From: an uncultured Chlorobiaceae bacterium | GTDB lineage: Bacteria; Bacteroidota; Chlorobiia; Chlorobiales; Chlorobiaceae | Direction: 5' to 3' | DNA length: 64,000 nt | NCBI GenBank assembly: GCA_903940125.1 | Contig: CAJAJL010000067.1 | Location: forward strand, 1-64,000 | Part shown: positions 9,171 to 20,200 of the stretch, one piece after another | How positions within the stretch are numbered: the first letter of the stretch is position 1 | Layout of the letters: every line of letters starts with the position of its first letter | Made by a program: the position numbers and the translations under genes | Notes under the pieces: generated by a model | Databases searched by the model: none | Told to the model about the DNA's origin: nothing | Seen by the model: only the letters and a program-made list of their open reading frames with translations

Positions 9171-10646
9171 ATGGACATGAGCAATTCCGAGCAGAAACGA
9201 GTGCAGAGTGTGAATCTGCCGCCTGATAAAGTCATGCATAAACTGGTTTCTCTTGCGAAGAGACGCGGGTTTATTTTTCCATCGTCAGAGATATATGAAG
9301 GGCTCTCTTCCTGCTTTGACTATGGTCCGCTGGGCAGTGAGCTGAAAAAGAATATCAAGGATCTTTGGTGGAACTCGATGACACGCAGTCATCAGAATAT
9401 TGTCGGCCTTGATGCCTCGATCATGATGAATCCAAGAGTGTGGGAGGCATCTGGCCATGTGTCGAGCTTCAACGATCCGATGATTGATGACAAAACTACC
9501 AAGCGACGCTACCGTGCCGATCATCTTATTGAAAACCATATCGAAAAACTGCGACGCGACGGAAAAGAAGAGGATCTCCTCAGAGTACAGAACATCTATG
9601 AAGCGGCTGCCGGAGCGACGGATTCGAACCGGGCGCTGTATGAGTTGATCATTGCCGAGGGAATCAAGGCGCAGGATACAGGATCGGGCGACTGGACCGA
9701 GGTGCGTCAGTTCAACCTGATGTTCCAATGCAATATGGGAGCAGTAGCCGATACATCGAGTATTGTTTATCTTCGGCCTGAAACCGCACAGGGTATTTTT
9801 GTAAACTTCCACAACGTGCGTGAATCTTCGCGTATGAAGGTGCCATTCGGTATTGCGCAGATCGGCAAGGCATTCCGGAATGAAATCGTCAAAGGAAACT
9901 TCATCTTCCGCATGGTTGAGTTTGAGCAGATGGAGATGCAATACTTTGTAAAGCCCGGAACCCAGGCTGAAGCGTTTGAAGCATGGAGAGAGGAGCGTTT
10001 TAACTGGTACACCAGTTCTCTTGGCATCAGCAGGGAGAAGCTGCACTGGTACAAGCACGACAAGCTGGCTCACTATGCAGACCTTGCCTACGACATCAAG
10101 TTCGAGTTTCCGTTTGGTATCGAGGAGATAGAAGGGATCCACTCGAGAACCGATTTTGACCTGAAGCAGCATCAGGAGTTTTCAGGCAAGAATATGGAGT
10201 ATATCGACCAGCTCACCAATGAGCGTTACCTTCCTTATGTCGTTGAAACCTCAGCCGGATGCGATCGACTCTTCCTTGCGCTTCTTGCTGACGCATACAC
10301 TGAGGATACCGTTGACGGTGAGGAGCGCGTTGTACTGAGGCTTTCGCCTAAGGTGGCACCGGTAAAAGCTGCGGTACTCCCCCTCATGAAAAAGGGTGGA
10401 ATGGGTGACGCGGCAGCAAAGTTGCGTGATCATCTCTCCGCAGATATCCTTGTCCAGTATGATGACGCTGGCTCTATCGGCAAGCGCTACCGGAGGCAGG
10501 ATGAAATCGGCACACCGTTCTGTATTACAGTGGACCACCAGTCGCTGGAAGAGAATACCGTAACAGTGCGTTATCGGGACAGCGCCGTGCAGGAGAGGAT
10601 CGATATTTCGAGAGTCAAAGAGTTTCTCGCTTCAAAGCTGGTTTAA
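9171..10646 (+). CDS. glyS: Glycyl-tRNA synthetase (homodimeric class IIa type)
   Basis: The 491-residue synthetase attaches glycine to tRNA-Gly. It is the single-chain alpha2 (eukaryote/archaea/Gram-positive-like) form rather than the alpha2-beta2 form. Visible features are the N-terminal RRGFIFPSSEIYEGLSSCFDYGPLG, motif 2 FGIAQIGKAFRNEI with FRMVEFEQMEMQYF, a motif 3 region with SAGCDRLFLALL, and a C-terminal anticodon-binding domain beginning around APVKAAVLPLMKK. Length is typical. MDMSN at 9171 or the second Met at 9177 could be the start. The gene is monocistronic, with 35 bases before bchP, so some co-transcription is possible. Confidence 0.96.
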   Translation: MDMSNSEQKRVQSVNLPPDKVMHKLVSLAKRRGFIFPSSEIYEGLSSCFDYGPLGSELKKNIKDLWWNSMTRSHQNIVGLDASIMMNPRVWEASGHVSSFNDPMIDDKTTKRRYRADHLIENHIEKLRRDGKEEDLLRVQNIYEAAAGATDSNRALYELIIAEGIKAQDTGSGDWTEVRQFNLMFQCNMGAVADTSSIVYLRPETAQGIFVNFHNVRESSRMKVPFGIAQIGKAFRNEIVKGNFIFRMVEFEQMEMQYFVKPGTQAEAFEAWREERFNWYTSSLGISREKLHWYKHDKLAHYADLAYDIKFEFPFGIEEIEGIHSRTDFDLKQHQEFSGKNMEYIDQLTNERYLPYVVETSAGCDRLFLALLADAYTEDTVDGEERVVLRLSPKVAPVKAAVLPLMKKGGMGDAAAKLRDHLSADILVQYDDAGSIGKRYRRQDEIGTPFCITVDHQSLEENTVTVRYRDSAVQERIDISRVKEFLASKLV

Positions 10647-10681
10647 GAAGCATCAATGCTGGTTAATTTCTTTTTATAACA

Positions 10682-11824
10682 ATGCGTTACGATGTCGCCG
10701 TCATAGGAGGCGGACCGTCAGGAGCTGTTGCTGCAGCCGAACTGGCACGGGCAGGAGTTTCAACGGTTCTTCTTGAAAGAAACCTTGATAATGTCAAGCC
10801 TTGCGGAGGAGCTATTCCTCTTGGCCTTATCGAAGAGTTCAACATACCTTCCGACCTTGTGGAAAAAAAGCTTTCACGTATGAAAGCTCGCTCTCCGAAA
10901 GGCAGAATCATTGATATGCGTATGCCGAACGGTTATGTCGGCATGGTACGTCGTGAAATTTTTGACCGCTATCTACGTTCAGAAGCTGAAAAGGCAGGTG
11001 CGATCGTTATTGAAGGACTGGTTACTTCCATAAAGCCTTCTGGCAGCGGCTTTGTCATCAACACCCTCAACAACAAGGTGCCGCCTTTCGAAGTTCATCG
11101 AATTATAGGCGCTGACGGGGCGAACTCTAAAACAGCTGATGAACTTCACTTTCCGCCTAATGAGCTGAAAGTCATTGCCATGCAGCAGCGATTCAAGTAT
11201 ACGCCTGCCATCAGGAAATTCAGTGATATTGTTGAAATCTGGTTTGACGGTGAAGTATCTCCCGACTTTTACGGATGGATTTTCCCAAAGGCAGATCACC
11301 TCGCCATCGGTACCGGCACGGAGGACAACCGTCATAACATCAAGTCGCTTCAGAGGCGATTTATTGAAAAAATAGGGATTACTGATCGGCCCTATCTTGA
11401 CGAGGCAGCTAAAATTCCAATGAAACCGCGTAAATCATTCACTGCAGATAAATCCATTCTTGTGGGTGATGCTGCAGGGCTGGTAACACCGGCTAACGGA
11501 GAAGGCATTTTCTTTGCCATGCGCTCAGGCAAGCTGGGAGCAAGAGCAATGATTGAACACCTGAAAAAGAACTCTCCCCTAAAGAGCTATGAAGATGAGT
11601 TCCGTAAACTCTATGCGCCGATCTTTTTCGGGCTTGAAGTGCTGCAGGCGGTTTATTACCGCAATGACCGGCTCAGAGAGAGTTTCGTGGCTATATGCGC
11701 CGACGATGATGTACAGCAGATCACCTTTGACTCTTATCTCTATAAAAAAATGGTACCGGCACCCTGGTCAACCCAGATGAAAATCTTTTCAAAAAACATC
11801 TACCACATGATCAAGGGCTGTTAA
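10682..11824 (+). CDS. bchP: Geranylgeranyl reductase (bacteriochlorophyll side chain)
   Basis: This 380-residue flavoprotein begins with the Rossmann FAD motif [21 protein letters not shown] and then the CGGAIP segment typical of ChlP/BchP. Further support comes from the [13 protein letters not shown] second motif and the [28 protein letters not shown]-binding motif near residue 265. The family reduces the geranylgeranyl tail of (bacterio)chlorophyll, or its diphosphate, to phytyl using NADPH or ferredoxin. This is the strongest marker that the organism is phototrophic. The stop codon abuts the ATG of the next gene, a membrane protein, so the two are co-transcribed. Related archaeal lipid reductases share the fold, but CGGAIP and the context favour BchP. 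Confidence 0.92.
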   Translation: MRYDVAVIGGGPSGAVAAAELARAGVSTVLLERNLDNVKPCGGAIPLGLIEEFNIPSDLVEKKLSRMKARSPKGRIIDMRMPNGYVGMVRREIFDRYLRSEAEKAGAIVIEGLVTSIKPSGSGFVINTLNNKVPPFEVHRIIGADGANSKTADELHFPPNELKVIAMQQRFKYTPAIRKFSDIVEIWFDGEVSPDFYGWIFPKADHLAIGTGTEDNRHNIKSLQRRFIEKIGITDRPYLDEAAKIPMKPRKSFTADKSILVGDAAGLVTPANGEGIFFAMRSGKLGARAMIEHLKKNSPLKSYEDEFRKLYAPIFFGLEVLQAVYYRNDRLRESFVAICADDDVQQITFDSYLYKKMVPAPWSTQMKIFSKNIYHMIKGC

Positions 11825-12508
11825 ATGCTTCTCTCTTTTCCGAACTGGATTATTCATATCTCCTCAGCCCTTGAATGGGGCATTGGCGCAGCCCTGATCT
11901 ATCGTTACGGCAAATTGACTGGAAAGCGCAATATCCGCATCTTCGGCCTTGCCATGCTGCCGCACTGGATCGGCAGTTTTTTTGTTCTTGGCTATCACAT
12001 TTCCACTGACTCCATACCGCTCCTTCTGGATATGTCAGAGGTCATCAATTTTTTCGGCAGCATTGCACTGTTGTGGGCAACCCTGAATCTCCTGAAAACA
12101 ACTAAAAAAAAGCAAGCCGCGGGATATACTGCCGCTTTTGCTGCGATAGTGTTTGCGGGAAAACCCCAATCCTATATGGGTGCGGATATCTTTGATACCA
12201 TTCTGCAGCTCTCAAGTGTCGTCTATCTCACTTTTCTGGTACTGCTGCTGGTACTCTTCAGGCGGGACAGGACTATTTTTTCAGCACTTACTGTAGCTGG
12301 GTTCTGGTTTGTTCTTGTCTTTATTTCGGTGACCGTTTACTGTATATACCTTGCAACTGTGGTTCGGGGTTATCCGACACTTTCACACGACGACCTGCTG
12401 CATGGGCTTGCTGAAAGCCTGCTGACAGTCAGCAATCTCATGATTGCCATTGGTGCGCATCGTAAAATCCGTGAGTTTGAGGCGGAACAGCTGCGTAAAG
12501 GTAAGTGA
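11825..12508 (+). CDS. Membrane protein resembling fused DUF2499 (Ycf49) and DUF3593
   Basis: This 227-residue protein has about six hydrophobic segments. Its N-terminal half (FPNWIIHISSALEWGIGAAL, then MLPHWIGSFF and a conserved His-rich turn) resembles DUF2499/Ycf49 proteins of cyanobacteria and plastids. Its C-terminal half (FWFVLVFISVTVYCIYLA, then DDLLHGLAESLLTVSNLMIAIG) resembles DUF3593, usually a separate neighbouring protein in cyanobacteria. Both assignments are from memory of the families. The function is unknown. The ATG follows the bchP stop directly (TAAATG), so translation is probably coupled and a role near pigment synthesis is plausible. Its last 139 bases overlap the 3' end of the convergent protease gene. 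Confidence 0.7.
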   Translation: MLLSFPNWIIHISSALEWGIGAALIYRYGKLTGKRNIRIFGLAMLPHWIGSFFVLGYHISTDSIPLLLDMSEVINFFGSIALLWATLNLLKTTKKKQAAGYTAAFAAIVFAGKPQSYMGADIFDTILQLSSVVYLTFLVLLLVLFRRDRTIFSALTVAGFWFVLVFISVTVYCIYLATVVRGYPTLSHDDLLHGLAESLLTVSNLMIAIGAHRKIREFEAEQLRKGK

Positions 12509-14226
12509 TGAAGAATTCCTGAATATTTACGGGAATCGGAAAGTACCTCAAGCGCTTTTTTAACCACCGGATCATTATCAAGTTCAGCCTTTCGGGCAAG
12601 TCGCTCGTTATAATGGCGAATAATCTCCTGTTCAAGCATCTGCCCGACAATGCCGGACTCCTTGGCGATCTCATACTCCTTGAGTCTGTTGACCTCCTGC
12701 TGCACTCCAACAAGCGTCTTCATCCATTCTCCAGAGTTTGCCTCTGAGGTTTTCTTCATACTCTCCTTCAGCTCATTATAGCGACGTTCTGCATCAGAGG
12801 TGAAAACAAAATTTTTTCTGCGTAAAAAATCACTGAATGAAGCCATCAATGCCTTTCTATCCAACGGTTGGGAAGGCATAACTGTGTGAGATGAACAGTA
12901 GAATGAAGTAAAAAGAAAAAGCATGCCCTTCTTGCGGAGCGCAGTAAGATATGGAGACTTAGACGGATCAGCAAGCTGGATATCAGGCGTAATACCACCA
13001 CTGCCGTAGACTTTTCTTTTCCCTCTGGTAAAGAAAACCTTAACAGCTTTATCTTCTTTGGTACTGTGCAGCACCTTGCGAGCATCGTGCACCGTTTCTG
13101 TTTCCTTCTGGATTAAACGGCCAGAAGGAGTATAGTACTTTGCTGTTGTAAGTTTCAGGGTATTATTGTAGGAAATCCGTATAACGGACTGTACCAGTCC
13201 TTTACCGAAGGAACGCTCCCCGATAATGACGCCACGGTCAAGATCCTGTATTGCACCAGCGACAATTTCAGACGCAGATGCGCTGTCAGAGTTGATGAGC
13301 ACGGCAAGGGGAAGTGAGGCATCGATGGGCGAAGTCGTGGTGACATAATTTTTTGCGGTGTCCGTCATGCGTCCGCGAATGGAAACGACCAGATTGCCTT
13401 TATTGATAAAAAGCGAGGCAACATCAACAGCAACAGTTAGAAGTCCCCCGGGATTGTTTCGCAGATCGAGAATAATTCCTTTCATCGGCATATGCTTCTC
13501 CGATGCTTGACGTTGCAGGCTTTGAATTGCCGCACGCAAATTTTCTGCCGAATGAGTGCTGAAGTTTTTCATCTCGACATAACCAATGCCATCAATAAGA
13601 GCGGAATAACTTACGGGACTGACCCGCACCTCTTCCCGAATCAATTTTACCGAGAAAGGTGGAGAACCCTCTCGCTCCAGGAAGAGCGAAAGCGGAGTCC
13701 CGGCAGCTCCCTTCATCAGCGATTTAACCTCGTCAAACGGTGACTTCTTTACATCCTTATTGTCGATAGCAATTATAGAATCGCCTGTTTTTATACCAGA
13801 CTTTGCTGCTGCACTGCCATCAACAACCGATGTAACAAAAAGCACGCCATCAACCGGTGAAATGATAACACCGATGCCGGCATACTGTCCGTTTGTAATA
13901 TCATCAAAATCACCCGAATCCTCTTCATCAAGAAAAACCGTATAGGGATCAAGAGCGTTGAGCATACCATCAATACCCGCATAGATCAGCCTGCTGACAT
14001 TGATCGTATCGACATAATTTTTTGAAACTTCCCGATAAACCTCACCCAAAAGGTCGATACTTTTAACGATATCGAAATACTCTTTGTCTTTGGATGTTGT
14101 TGCCGAATAGAGAGTGGCGGAAGGCAGACAGCAGAAGCAAAGAAGTACCACGAGGAACCCCGGCATCCTGTTTCGCAATGAGACAGCCCGCCGCAGTCCT
14201 CCATTATTCTCGTCATGGCTCCGCAT
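12370..14226 (-). CDS. C-terminal processing protease (peptidase S41, CtpA/Prc-like)
   Basis: The 618-residue product has an N-terminal signal segment (FLVVLLCFCCLPSATLYSA). A PDZ domain follows at about residues 90-180 (YAGIGVIISPVDGVLFVTSV, then GIKTGDSIIAIDNKDV), and then the S41 core with ILDLRNNPGGLLTVAVDVA and the catalytic Ser-Lys dyad in NSDSASASEIVAGA and GERSFGKGLVQ. Tail-specific proteases cut C-termini of periplasmic proteins. The start lies 3 bases after dapD's stop, so the two form an operon. The last roughly 46 residues are Ser/Arg/Cys rich, do not look like protease sequence and are read antisense to the DUF2499-like gene. The natural end was probably near 12508, so the stop seems to have been lost or displaced. 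Confidence 0.9.
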   Translation of the reverse strand: MRSHDENNGGLRRAVSLRNRMPGFLVVLLCFCCLPSATLYSATTSKDKEYFDIVKSIDLLGEVYREVSKNYVDTINVSRLIYAGIDGMLNALDPYTVFLDEEDSGDFDDITNGQYAGIGVIISPVDGVLFVTSVVDGSAAAKSGIKTGDSIIAIDNKDVKKSPFDEVKSLMKGAAGTPLSLFLEREGSPPFSVKLIREEVRVSPVSYSALIDGIGYVEMKNFSTHSAENLRAAIQSLQRQASEKHMPMKGIILDLRNNPGGLLTVAVDVASLFINKGNLVVSIRGRMTDTAKNYVTTTSPIDASLPLAVLINSDSASASEIVAGAIQDLDRGVIIGERSFGKGLVQSVIRISYNNTLKLTTAKYYTPSGRLIQKETETVHDARKVLHSTKEDKAVKVFFTRGKRKVYGSGGITPDIQLADPSKSPYLTALRKKGMLFLFTSFYCSSHTVMPSQPLDRKALMASFSDFLRRKNFVFTSDAERRYNELKESMKKTSEANSGEWMKTLVGVQQEVNRLKEYEIAKESGIVGQMLEQEIIRHYNERLARKAELDNDPVVKKALEVLSDSRKYSGILHHLPLRSCSASNSRILRCAPMAIMRLLTVSRLSASPCSRSSCESVG

Positions 14227-14229
14227 GAT

Positions 14230-15093
14230 TTACCTGAGAGCCTCTTCCAGAGCTGTTGCGCTATCGGTCCGTTCATCACGGTATTTGATAATCACCGGCG
14301 TATAGATTGACAGCCCGTGTTCCGAAGCAAAATCACCCTTGATCTTGCGGGATCCGGCAACTACAACAGCCCCTGCAGGAATGACAAGGGGAGCTTCGGC
14401 TGTTTTTCTGTACACAGTATTCAACGCAATATCGTAAACCGGCGTCGAGCCATTGAGAATAACTCCGGTACCTATAACCGCACGCTCCCTGACAATAGTA
14501 CCTTCATAAATGCCACAGTTGCCTCCGACCATTACCTCATCCTCGATAATGACTGGCATTGCTCCAACCGGCTCAAGCACACCGCCAACCTGAACGCCTG
14601 CTGAAAGGTGCACCTTTTTGCCAACCTGAGCACAACTCCCGACAAGTGCATGGGAATCAATCATGGTTCCCTCATCAACATAGGCGCCCACATTGACATA
14701 GGCAGGAGGCATCATCACAACCGAAGGTGCGAGATATGAGCCATCCCGTACCGCAGATCCCCCGGGAACAATACGGACATTATTGTCAAGTGTTATAGCT
14801 TTAAGCGGATAGGTATCCTTGTCGATAAAGGTAAACCCTGCCCCATGTCCATCAAGCGGAACATGACTTTCCTGGAGTCTGCCAAGTCGCATACCGAGAA
14901 GAATACCTTCCTTGACCCAGGCATTGACCACCCACTCCCCGCCAGATTTTTCTGCAGCCCTGACAAGACCGGCATTGAGCAGCTGCTTGAAATGATCGAA
15001 CACAGTGCGGGCTTCCGGAATTTCCCAGAGCGCCGCAGCTCCTAACGATGAAAAGCCAAGAATATCCTCTTTCAATGATTCATACTGTCCCAT
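14230..15093 (-). CDS. dapD: Tetrahydrodipicolinate N-succinyltransferase
   Basis: The 287-residue enzyme transfers succinyl from succinyl-CoA to tetrahydrodipicolinate in the diaminopimelate/lysine pathway. A helical N-terminal domain of about 95 residues precedes a left-handed beta-helix of hexapeptide repeats, visible as [52 protein letters not shown] and [21 protein letters not shown]. The C-terminal strand region is [17 protein letters not shown]. Length and repeat order match DapD rather than DapH. It lies 3 bases upstream of the protease gene in the same direction and 17 bases after the RNase G stop, so rng-dapD-ctp may be one transcript. Confidence 0.93.
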   Translation of the reverse strand: MGQYESLKEDILGFSSLGAAALWEIPEARTVFDHFKQLLNAGLVRAAEKSGGEWVVNAWVKEGILLGMRLGRLQESHVPLDGHGAGFTFIDKDTYPLKAITLDNNVRIVPGGSAVRDGSYLAPSVVMMPPAYVNVGAYVDEGTMIDSHALVGSCAQVGKKVHLSAGVQVGGVLEPVGAMPVIIEDEVMVGGNCGIYEGTIVRERAVIGTGVILNGSTPVYDIALNTVYRKTAEAPLVIPAGAVVVAGSRKIKGDFASEHGLSIYTPVIIKYRDERTDSATALEEALR

Positions 15094-15110
15094 AAAACTC
15101 TCTTAAATGA

Positions 15111-16796
15111 TTAGATATCACCATATTCCGCGGTAATGTCCTTGTTGTTTTTTCTGCTGTAGAATCTGAAATCGTCACTTCTCAGGCTTTCATCCGCCTT
15201 CACCTGGACAAACAGCATGTGCTGGAGAAACCATTTCAGTTCGGTTTTCATATCTGTATTTTGAAGCGGTTCGACAACTGTGGGGCTCACATAGAGGTCC
15301 AACTGCTGAAACTTCATGGAGTGCTGAAGCGCATACTTTCTCAACCAGCGCTCAATCTGGTTGATGGTCGTAAACCGTGCCTGAACAACGCCGCTTCCCC
15401 CGCATGCAGGACACTGATCTCCCATACGCTGCATCAGACTCGGACGTATCCTTTCACGGGTAATCTGCATGATTCCGAAATCGGACATGGGCAGAATGTT
15501 TGATTTAGCACGATCGTTGCGAAGTTCGGTCTTCATGGAGTCATACACCTTCTTGGCATTTTTCTGATCAAGCATATCGATGAAGTCAACAACAATAATG
15601 CCGCCGATATCTCTCAGCCTCAGCTGCCGAACCACCTCACGCGCAGCCTCCAGGTTGGTTTTCAGGGAGTTCTCCTCCTGCTCCCGCTTAGCGGCATACC
15701 TGCCGCTGTTGACATCAACAACCACCATGGCTTCGGTATGCTCGATAATAATGTAGCCGCCTGACTTGAGCCAAACTTTGCGCGAAAAGATCGATTCAAC
15801 GTCCTTGGCAATACCGTAACCTTCAAACAGAGGAAGCTTTCCCTGGTAGAGCGTGACATTTTTCACCATTTCGGGCGCTGCCCACTGGATATAGTTCAGC
15901 GTCTCTTTATAGATAACCGAAGAGTTCGCGACAATTTCACTGACATCGGAATTCAGCGAGTCACGCAGAACACTCGATATAATCGTATCCTCCTTGAAGA
16001 TCAGCTGAGGAGGAACGGCATCCTGCAGCTTTTCCTCAATCTGTTTCCACTTGGCAAGAAGCTTTTCAAGATCCTGCTTCAACAGGGTTTCCTCCTGGTC
16101 TTCAGCAACCGTACGGATAATCGCCCCGAAACCTTCCGGGAGCATGGAGCGCACCAGTTTTTTCAACCTCGCCCTCTCCTTGCGCGCAATAACCCTTCTG
16201 GAAACCGCGACCTGGCCTCCGCCAAAAGGAAGAAGCACCATGAAACGACCCGCAATGGTAATATCGGAAGTAAGACGAGAGCCCTTGCTGCTGATTGGCT
16301 CCTTGATAACCTGCACAAGAATGGAGTCATTCGGTTTAAGCTTTCCAGCAATAATCTGGGTATACGACTGGCGCTTTTCAGCCTTTTCCTCGGCATCACC
16401 TGACTGTCTCTTTCCACCGCTGCGTGCAGAAGATTTTACAATCGGCTCAGCCGCAGGCGCTTCAACAGCAAGACCGTTATCCTGAGTATCATCATCAGTG
16501 ACTGCGGCAGTGTCATCATCATCATCATCTTCAATCAGCGCACGATAGTCCTCACTGGTTGTTCCTACATCGGAAAAATGGAGAAACCCGTCAGACTTCT
16601 GTCCTATATCGACAAAAGCTGCTTTCAGTCCCTCGATAACCTTATGCACCCGGCCAAGATAAATATCGCCTATACTTCTCTTGCTTTCAGGGCGCTCAAT
16701 AATCAATTCGACCAGACGACCCTCTTCAACAAGCGCAACCTGTATCTCGTCACCTGTCTTGTTCATCAATAATTGCTTATTCGAACTCTTCTTCAT
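15111..16796 (-). CDS. rng: Ribonuclease E/G family endoribonuclease (RNase G-like)
   Basis: The 561-residue protein has an N-terminal S1 domain ([32 protein letters not shown]) and the DNase I-like catalytic core. Two magnesium-binding aspartates lie in [10 protein letters not shown] (about residue 357) and IVVDFIDM (about 398). The Zn-link CPACGGSG is at about residue 461. It cleaves single-stranded A/U-rich RNA in rRNA maturation and mRNA decay. A roughly 60-residue acidic then basic insertion (DDDDDD run near residue 95, then a KRQ-rich patch) interrupts the S1 domain. There is no long C-terminal degradosome scaffold as in E. coli RNase E. The start is MKKSSNKQ. Confidence 0.92.
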   Translation of the reverse strand: MKKSSNKQLLMNKTGDEIQVALVEEGRLVELIIERPESKRSIGDIYLGRVHKVIEGLKAAFVDIGQKSDGFLHFSDVGTTSEDYRALIEDDDDDDTAAVTDDDTQDNGLAVEAPAAEPIVKSSARSGGKRQSGDAEEKAEKRQSYTQIIAGKLKPNDSILVQVIKEPISSKGSRLTSDITIAGRFMVLLPFGGGQVAVSRRVIARKERARLKKLVRSMLPEGFGAIIRTVAEDQEETLLKQDLEKLLAKWKQIEEKLQDAVPPQLIFKEDTIISSVLRDSLNSDVSEIVANSSVIYKETLNYIQWAAPEMVKNVTLYQGKLPLFEGYGIAKDVESIFSRKVWLKSGGYIIIEHTEAMVVVDVNSGRYAAKREQEENSLKTNLEAAREVVRQLRLRDIGGIIVVDFIDMLDQKNAKKVYDSMKTELRNDRAKSNILPMSDFGIMQITRERIRPSLMQRMGDQCPACGGSGVVQARFTTINQIERWLRKYALQHSMKFQQLDLYVSPTVVEPLQNTDMKTELKWFLQHMLFVQVKADESLRSDDFRFYSRKNNKDITAEYGDI

Positions 16797-17223
16797 TCGC
16801 TCACTCTTTATATAATGGTAAGAACCAGGGGACAGATGCCCCTTCTATAATTTAAACAGCCAGTTATGGCAGAAAACCATCTGTCTCATAAACACACAAC
16901 GCTGCACTCAAACACTGCAAGCGTCAACATCACAGACCATCAATGCGTTTCAACAGGAAAGCCGGCAGACCGAGATAACAACGGGCCTGCAAGCCTACAA
17001 CCAAGATAAGAAATAATAACAAGGAAACAGCAAAACCACCCTTGAACTGGAACACCCGGCTCATGGCTTTTCATGCTTCATGACGAATAGGCTTCGTCAA
17101 GGAGTGTTACCTCAAAAAAATTCCCTGTTTTGTCATTCTGTATGGCCGGCACACCAATAGCTTGTCCCCGACTTGCTGAGTGGCTTGCTCGGTCACCGGG
17201 TAGCTCTGGAACGACCGGTTAAT
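16797..17223 (-). other. 427-base intergenic region, nothing firmly coding
   Basis: This gap separates rng from the STAND ATPase gene, both on the minus strand, and should hold the rng promoter. Between about 17090 and 17215 the minus strand reads for about 40 codons without stop in one frame (ending ...GNFFEVTLLDEAYSS), but there is no start codon or RBS, so it may be the remnant of a lost gene 3' of the island. No clear hairpin terminator was found. Confidence 0.4.
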
Positions 17224-20200
17224 TTACAGTGGTCCAGTTTTTTGGGAGGAGATCACTCCCTTCCACCGCTCAAATATTGCAACAGGAATCCGCCTGTCTG
17301 ATATATTCATTCCCAACATTTGTCCCGGCAGTGGCGGAACAACGATTGCAATTGGTTTTCCATTACGTAAAACAGTCATGGATGTCCGTTCCCGGCTGTG
17401 ACGCTTTATCTCATTCAGGAACGATTGATAAGCCGCCAAGATGTTATCGTTTTTTGTGCCTTTTGCCTGTTCAGCAGCAAGAGCGGTTTGAAACGACCAA
17501 CTACCGTATATCCAGAGAACATCCCCTGCACAAAGACCAACTTTTGCAGCAGGTTGATGCATGTCAATTATTTCTCTGATATACAACAGAGGAATGAGGG
17601 TGTATCTTCCTGGAGATCGTATCGGGCGGTTCTCAGTATCGAAGTTTCGTACCATTTTACCATCCGTTGATTTTTCGATACGATGATACCCTGACGGCCC
17701 GGCAACTGCTTGTCCTTCGAGCCCAAACCATGCCATAGAGAGTACCTTCCCGTTTTTATCCCTCTGTATGCGCTGTTCCGCAAAACCTTCGGGACCGGTT
17801 ATCAATTTTCTGTCCGGACCATAATAGGATAGTTTCAGCGGGCCATCATATTTTATAGCACAACCATACAAAGGATTGAAATTAAGTTTACCATTTGCAC
17901 CAAAGGAATATCGTTCGATTCCGCCATCAGAGTAGTATATCCTAGATCCCTTTGCGTACCCGTAGGGGCCTATTACAAGACGGTTCCGTTCATCATAATA
18001 TGCCTGTTCAGTCCACTTGTTTTCTCTGTTATAAACAGATGTACGTTTTGCAATATCAAGAGAACGATCAAAGTTAGGGCTGCCACCCGCTCTCAGGCGG
18101 GTATAACTGATCTCCCTTCCCCGTTCGTCATACAGCCACTCTTTAACGTGGTCGCCATTACTATCTTCCACCGCTTGTCGGTTAAGCCCAAAGCACTGGT
18201 ATTTAATTTGCTGTCGCTTGTCGTTATAGGCATAAATTATTTCATGGATGCCATCATTGTTCACTGCAGGTTGGATTTTTGTGTCGAAGTTTTTTTCTTC
18301 GATCATCTGGCCTGTATGGGAATCGTAAAACATTTTGGTACAATGGATGCCACTGGGCCCTTTACACGGATTTCTCTCTTTATCGAACCAGCTCACTTTT
18401 GTCATGAAACCTAATTTGTCGTACTCACGTTCGATGCGACTGAAATGCTGAAGGCCATTAACCGGTTTTTCTGAGGGGTCGCAGAACTGTTCAGATCTGC
18501 AGTGACCGAACAGATCAAATGTCCGTAGAACACAAGGTACCCCATTGGTTTTGTCGGATGCCGGCCTGCCAAGAGCATCGAAATAGGCCTCTTTAATGAT
18601 ATTGCCGGCTTGATCATAGTTATTCCGCTTGCAGTGATACCCTTCTGTATTTGTTACGGGATGGTGAGCGGCATCAAAATATCGTTCTTTAATTATTCTG
18701 CCGAAGCTGTCGATTTTCCACTCGGTTCTGCAGAACCCCTGCTGCGTAACAACGGGGGTATCTGTAGCATTCAGCGTGGTAATTGCACAGTTAAAACCGT
18801 TGTTATCATACTCGTATTTCAGTTTGTGCCAGCCGCTTGTGCCCGTGAGCGGTTTTTTTGAATCTGTATCAAAATATGAGTCCGTTTCAAGTTGGTTACT
18901 AGCCGTATAAGTCCGGCGTTTTTCGTGGGCAGGGAAGTCAAAGTATTCTGGTTTTGCTGTAATAGGTTGATCGGCGGTATCAAACAGCTTAATGCTAATA
19001 AGGTTTCCCCTGTCGTCATACAATACAGTAATTTTGTGAGCCTTATAATACTCTTTTTCGACTACAGGTTCTCCCGAAAGACCGAAATATGCTCTCTCGA
19101 CTTCATTACCCCACTTGTCATAAATGCGCTTCACTGCATGCCATCCGGAGCGAACGAGAGTCGGCTCTCCTTTTGCATCTATAGCCGTTGACCAAATCTG
19201 ATTTCCTTCGGCATCGTATTTATGATAAAGGCCAGCATTCCAACCATCATCATTGATCGGCTTGCCTTGCTCGTTCAGTGAAATTCTCCCAATCTCTCTT
19301 CCCTGGTCGTCATAGACCAATTTGATCCCATAGGCATTATCGGGTCCCGGTTGCGGATTTCCCCATCGGTCATAGTACTTTTGGTTGGCTTCAAAACCAG
19401 ACGTATCATAGTGTATTTCAACAATTTCAGCACAGCTATGACCTTGAGGCTTCGGAAATCCGTTGGCATCCACAAAAAAAACCTTTGTGGATGTTATGGA
19501 CGAAGCATGAAAGAATGCATGAATTTTATCTGCGATATCAGCAAAAAAACTCTTTGCAGAAGCTGTTTTCTTTTGCTCGAAAGGGATACGAACAAAGGTC
19601 AAACTTCTTCGTTTGAAACGATCCCTTGCTGCCTCAAAGATTACATTGCCTTGTCGGTCATAGGTAAATTCGTAACGTACCGGTTTTTCCTGCTTTTCGA
19701 CCTTATCCCAATCGGCCAGATAGGTACTTATCGTATGATTAGGCGTTGGATGACCATTTGCATCGAGTACCTCAACCGATTGAACGGGATTTAACCTGCC
19801 GCTACTTGTAAGTTTTAGTGTAAAAGCACGATGTTTAACCGCAGAGTCTGAAAGAGGTCCTACAGGATAAATGACTCCCCAGCGTTTAGTAAAATTCCTA
19901 CTATAGGAGTGATACGGTATCACATATAAATATAAATAGAGAGAAATAGCGATGATGCCTGTTGCTATCGCTATAACCGAAGTTTTTAATAATCGACGGG
20001 TTTTACGAAGTTCCTGTTGCCGTCGAGTTTCCTGTGCGACCTCTTCAGCCTTTTTTTTTGCCTGGCTCGCTTCGAGGAACTCTATCGCGAGCTGAAAGTT
20101 ACCTCCATATCGTTCTGCCCATGAAGCCGTGGGGCGTTCACGCTCTTTCCATGCAAGGGCGTTTTCGAGGTTAGGGGTACTCCAGAGGGCCGCTTGACCA

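Noticed and set aside
16480-16530. Acidic run in RNase G as a frameshift artefact
   Set aside because: The frame stays open, and S1-domain insertions of this type can occur in the family; the domain resumes normally afterwards.
17090-17223. Open minus-strand stretch after the STAND gene as a small CDS
   Set aside because: No start codon with RBS and only about 40 codons; kept as a remark in the intergenic entry.
17560-19600. YD-like repeats as an Rhs/Tc toxin
   Set aside because: There is no Rhs core signature, no C-terminal toxin domain and no secretion neighbours; the N-terminus is a STAND ATPase.
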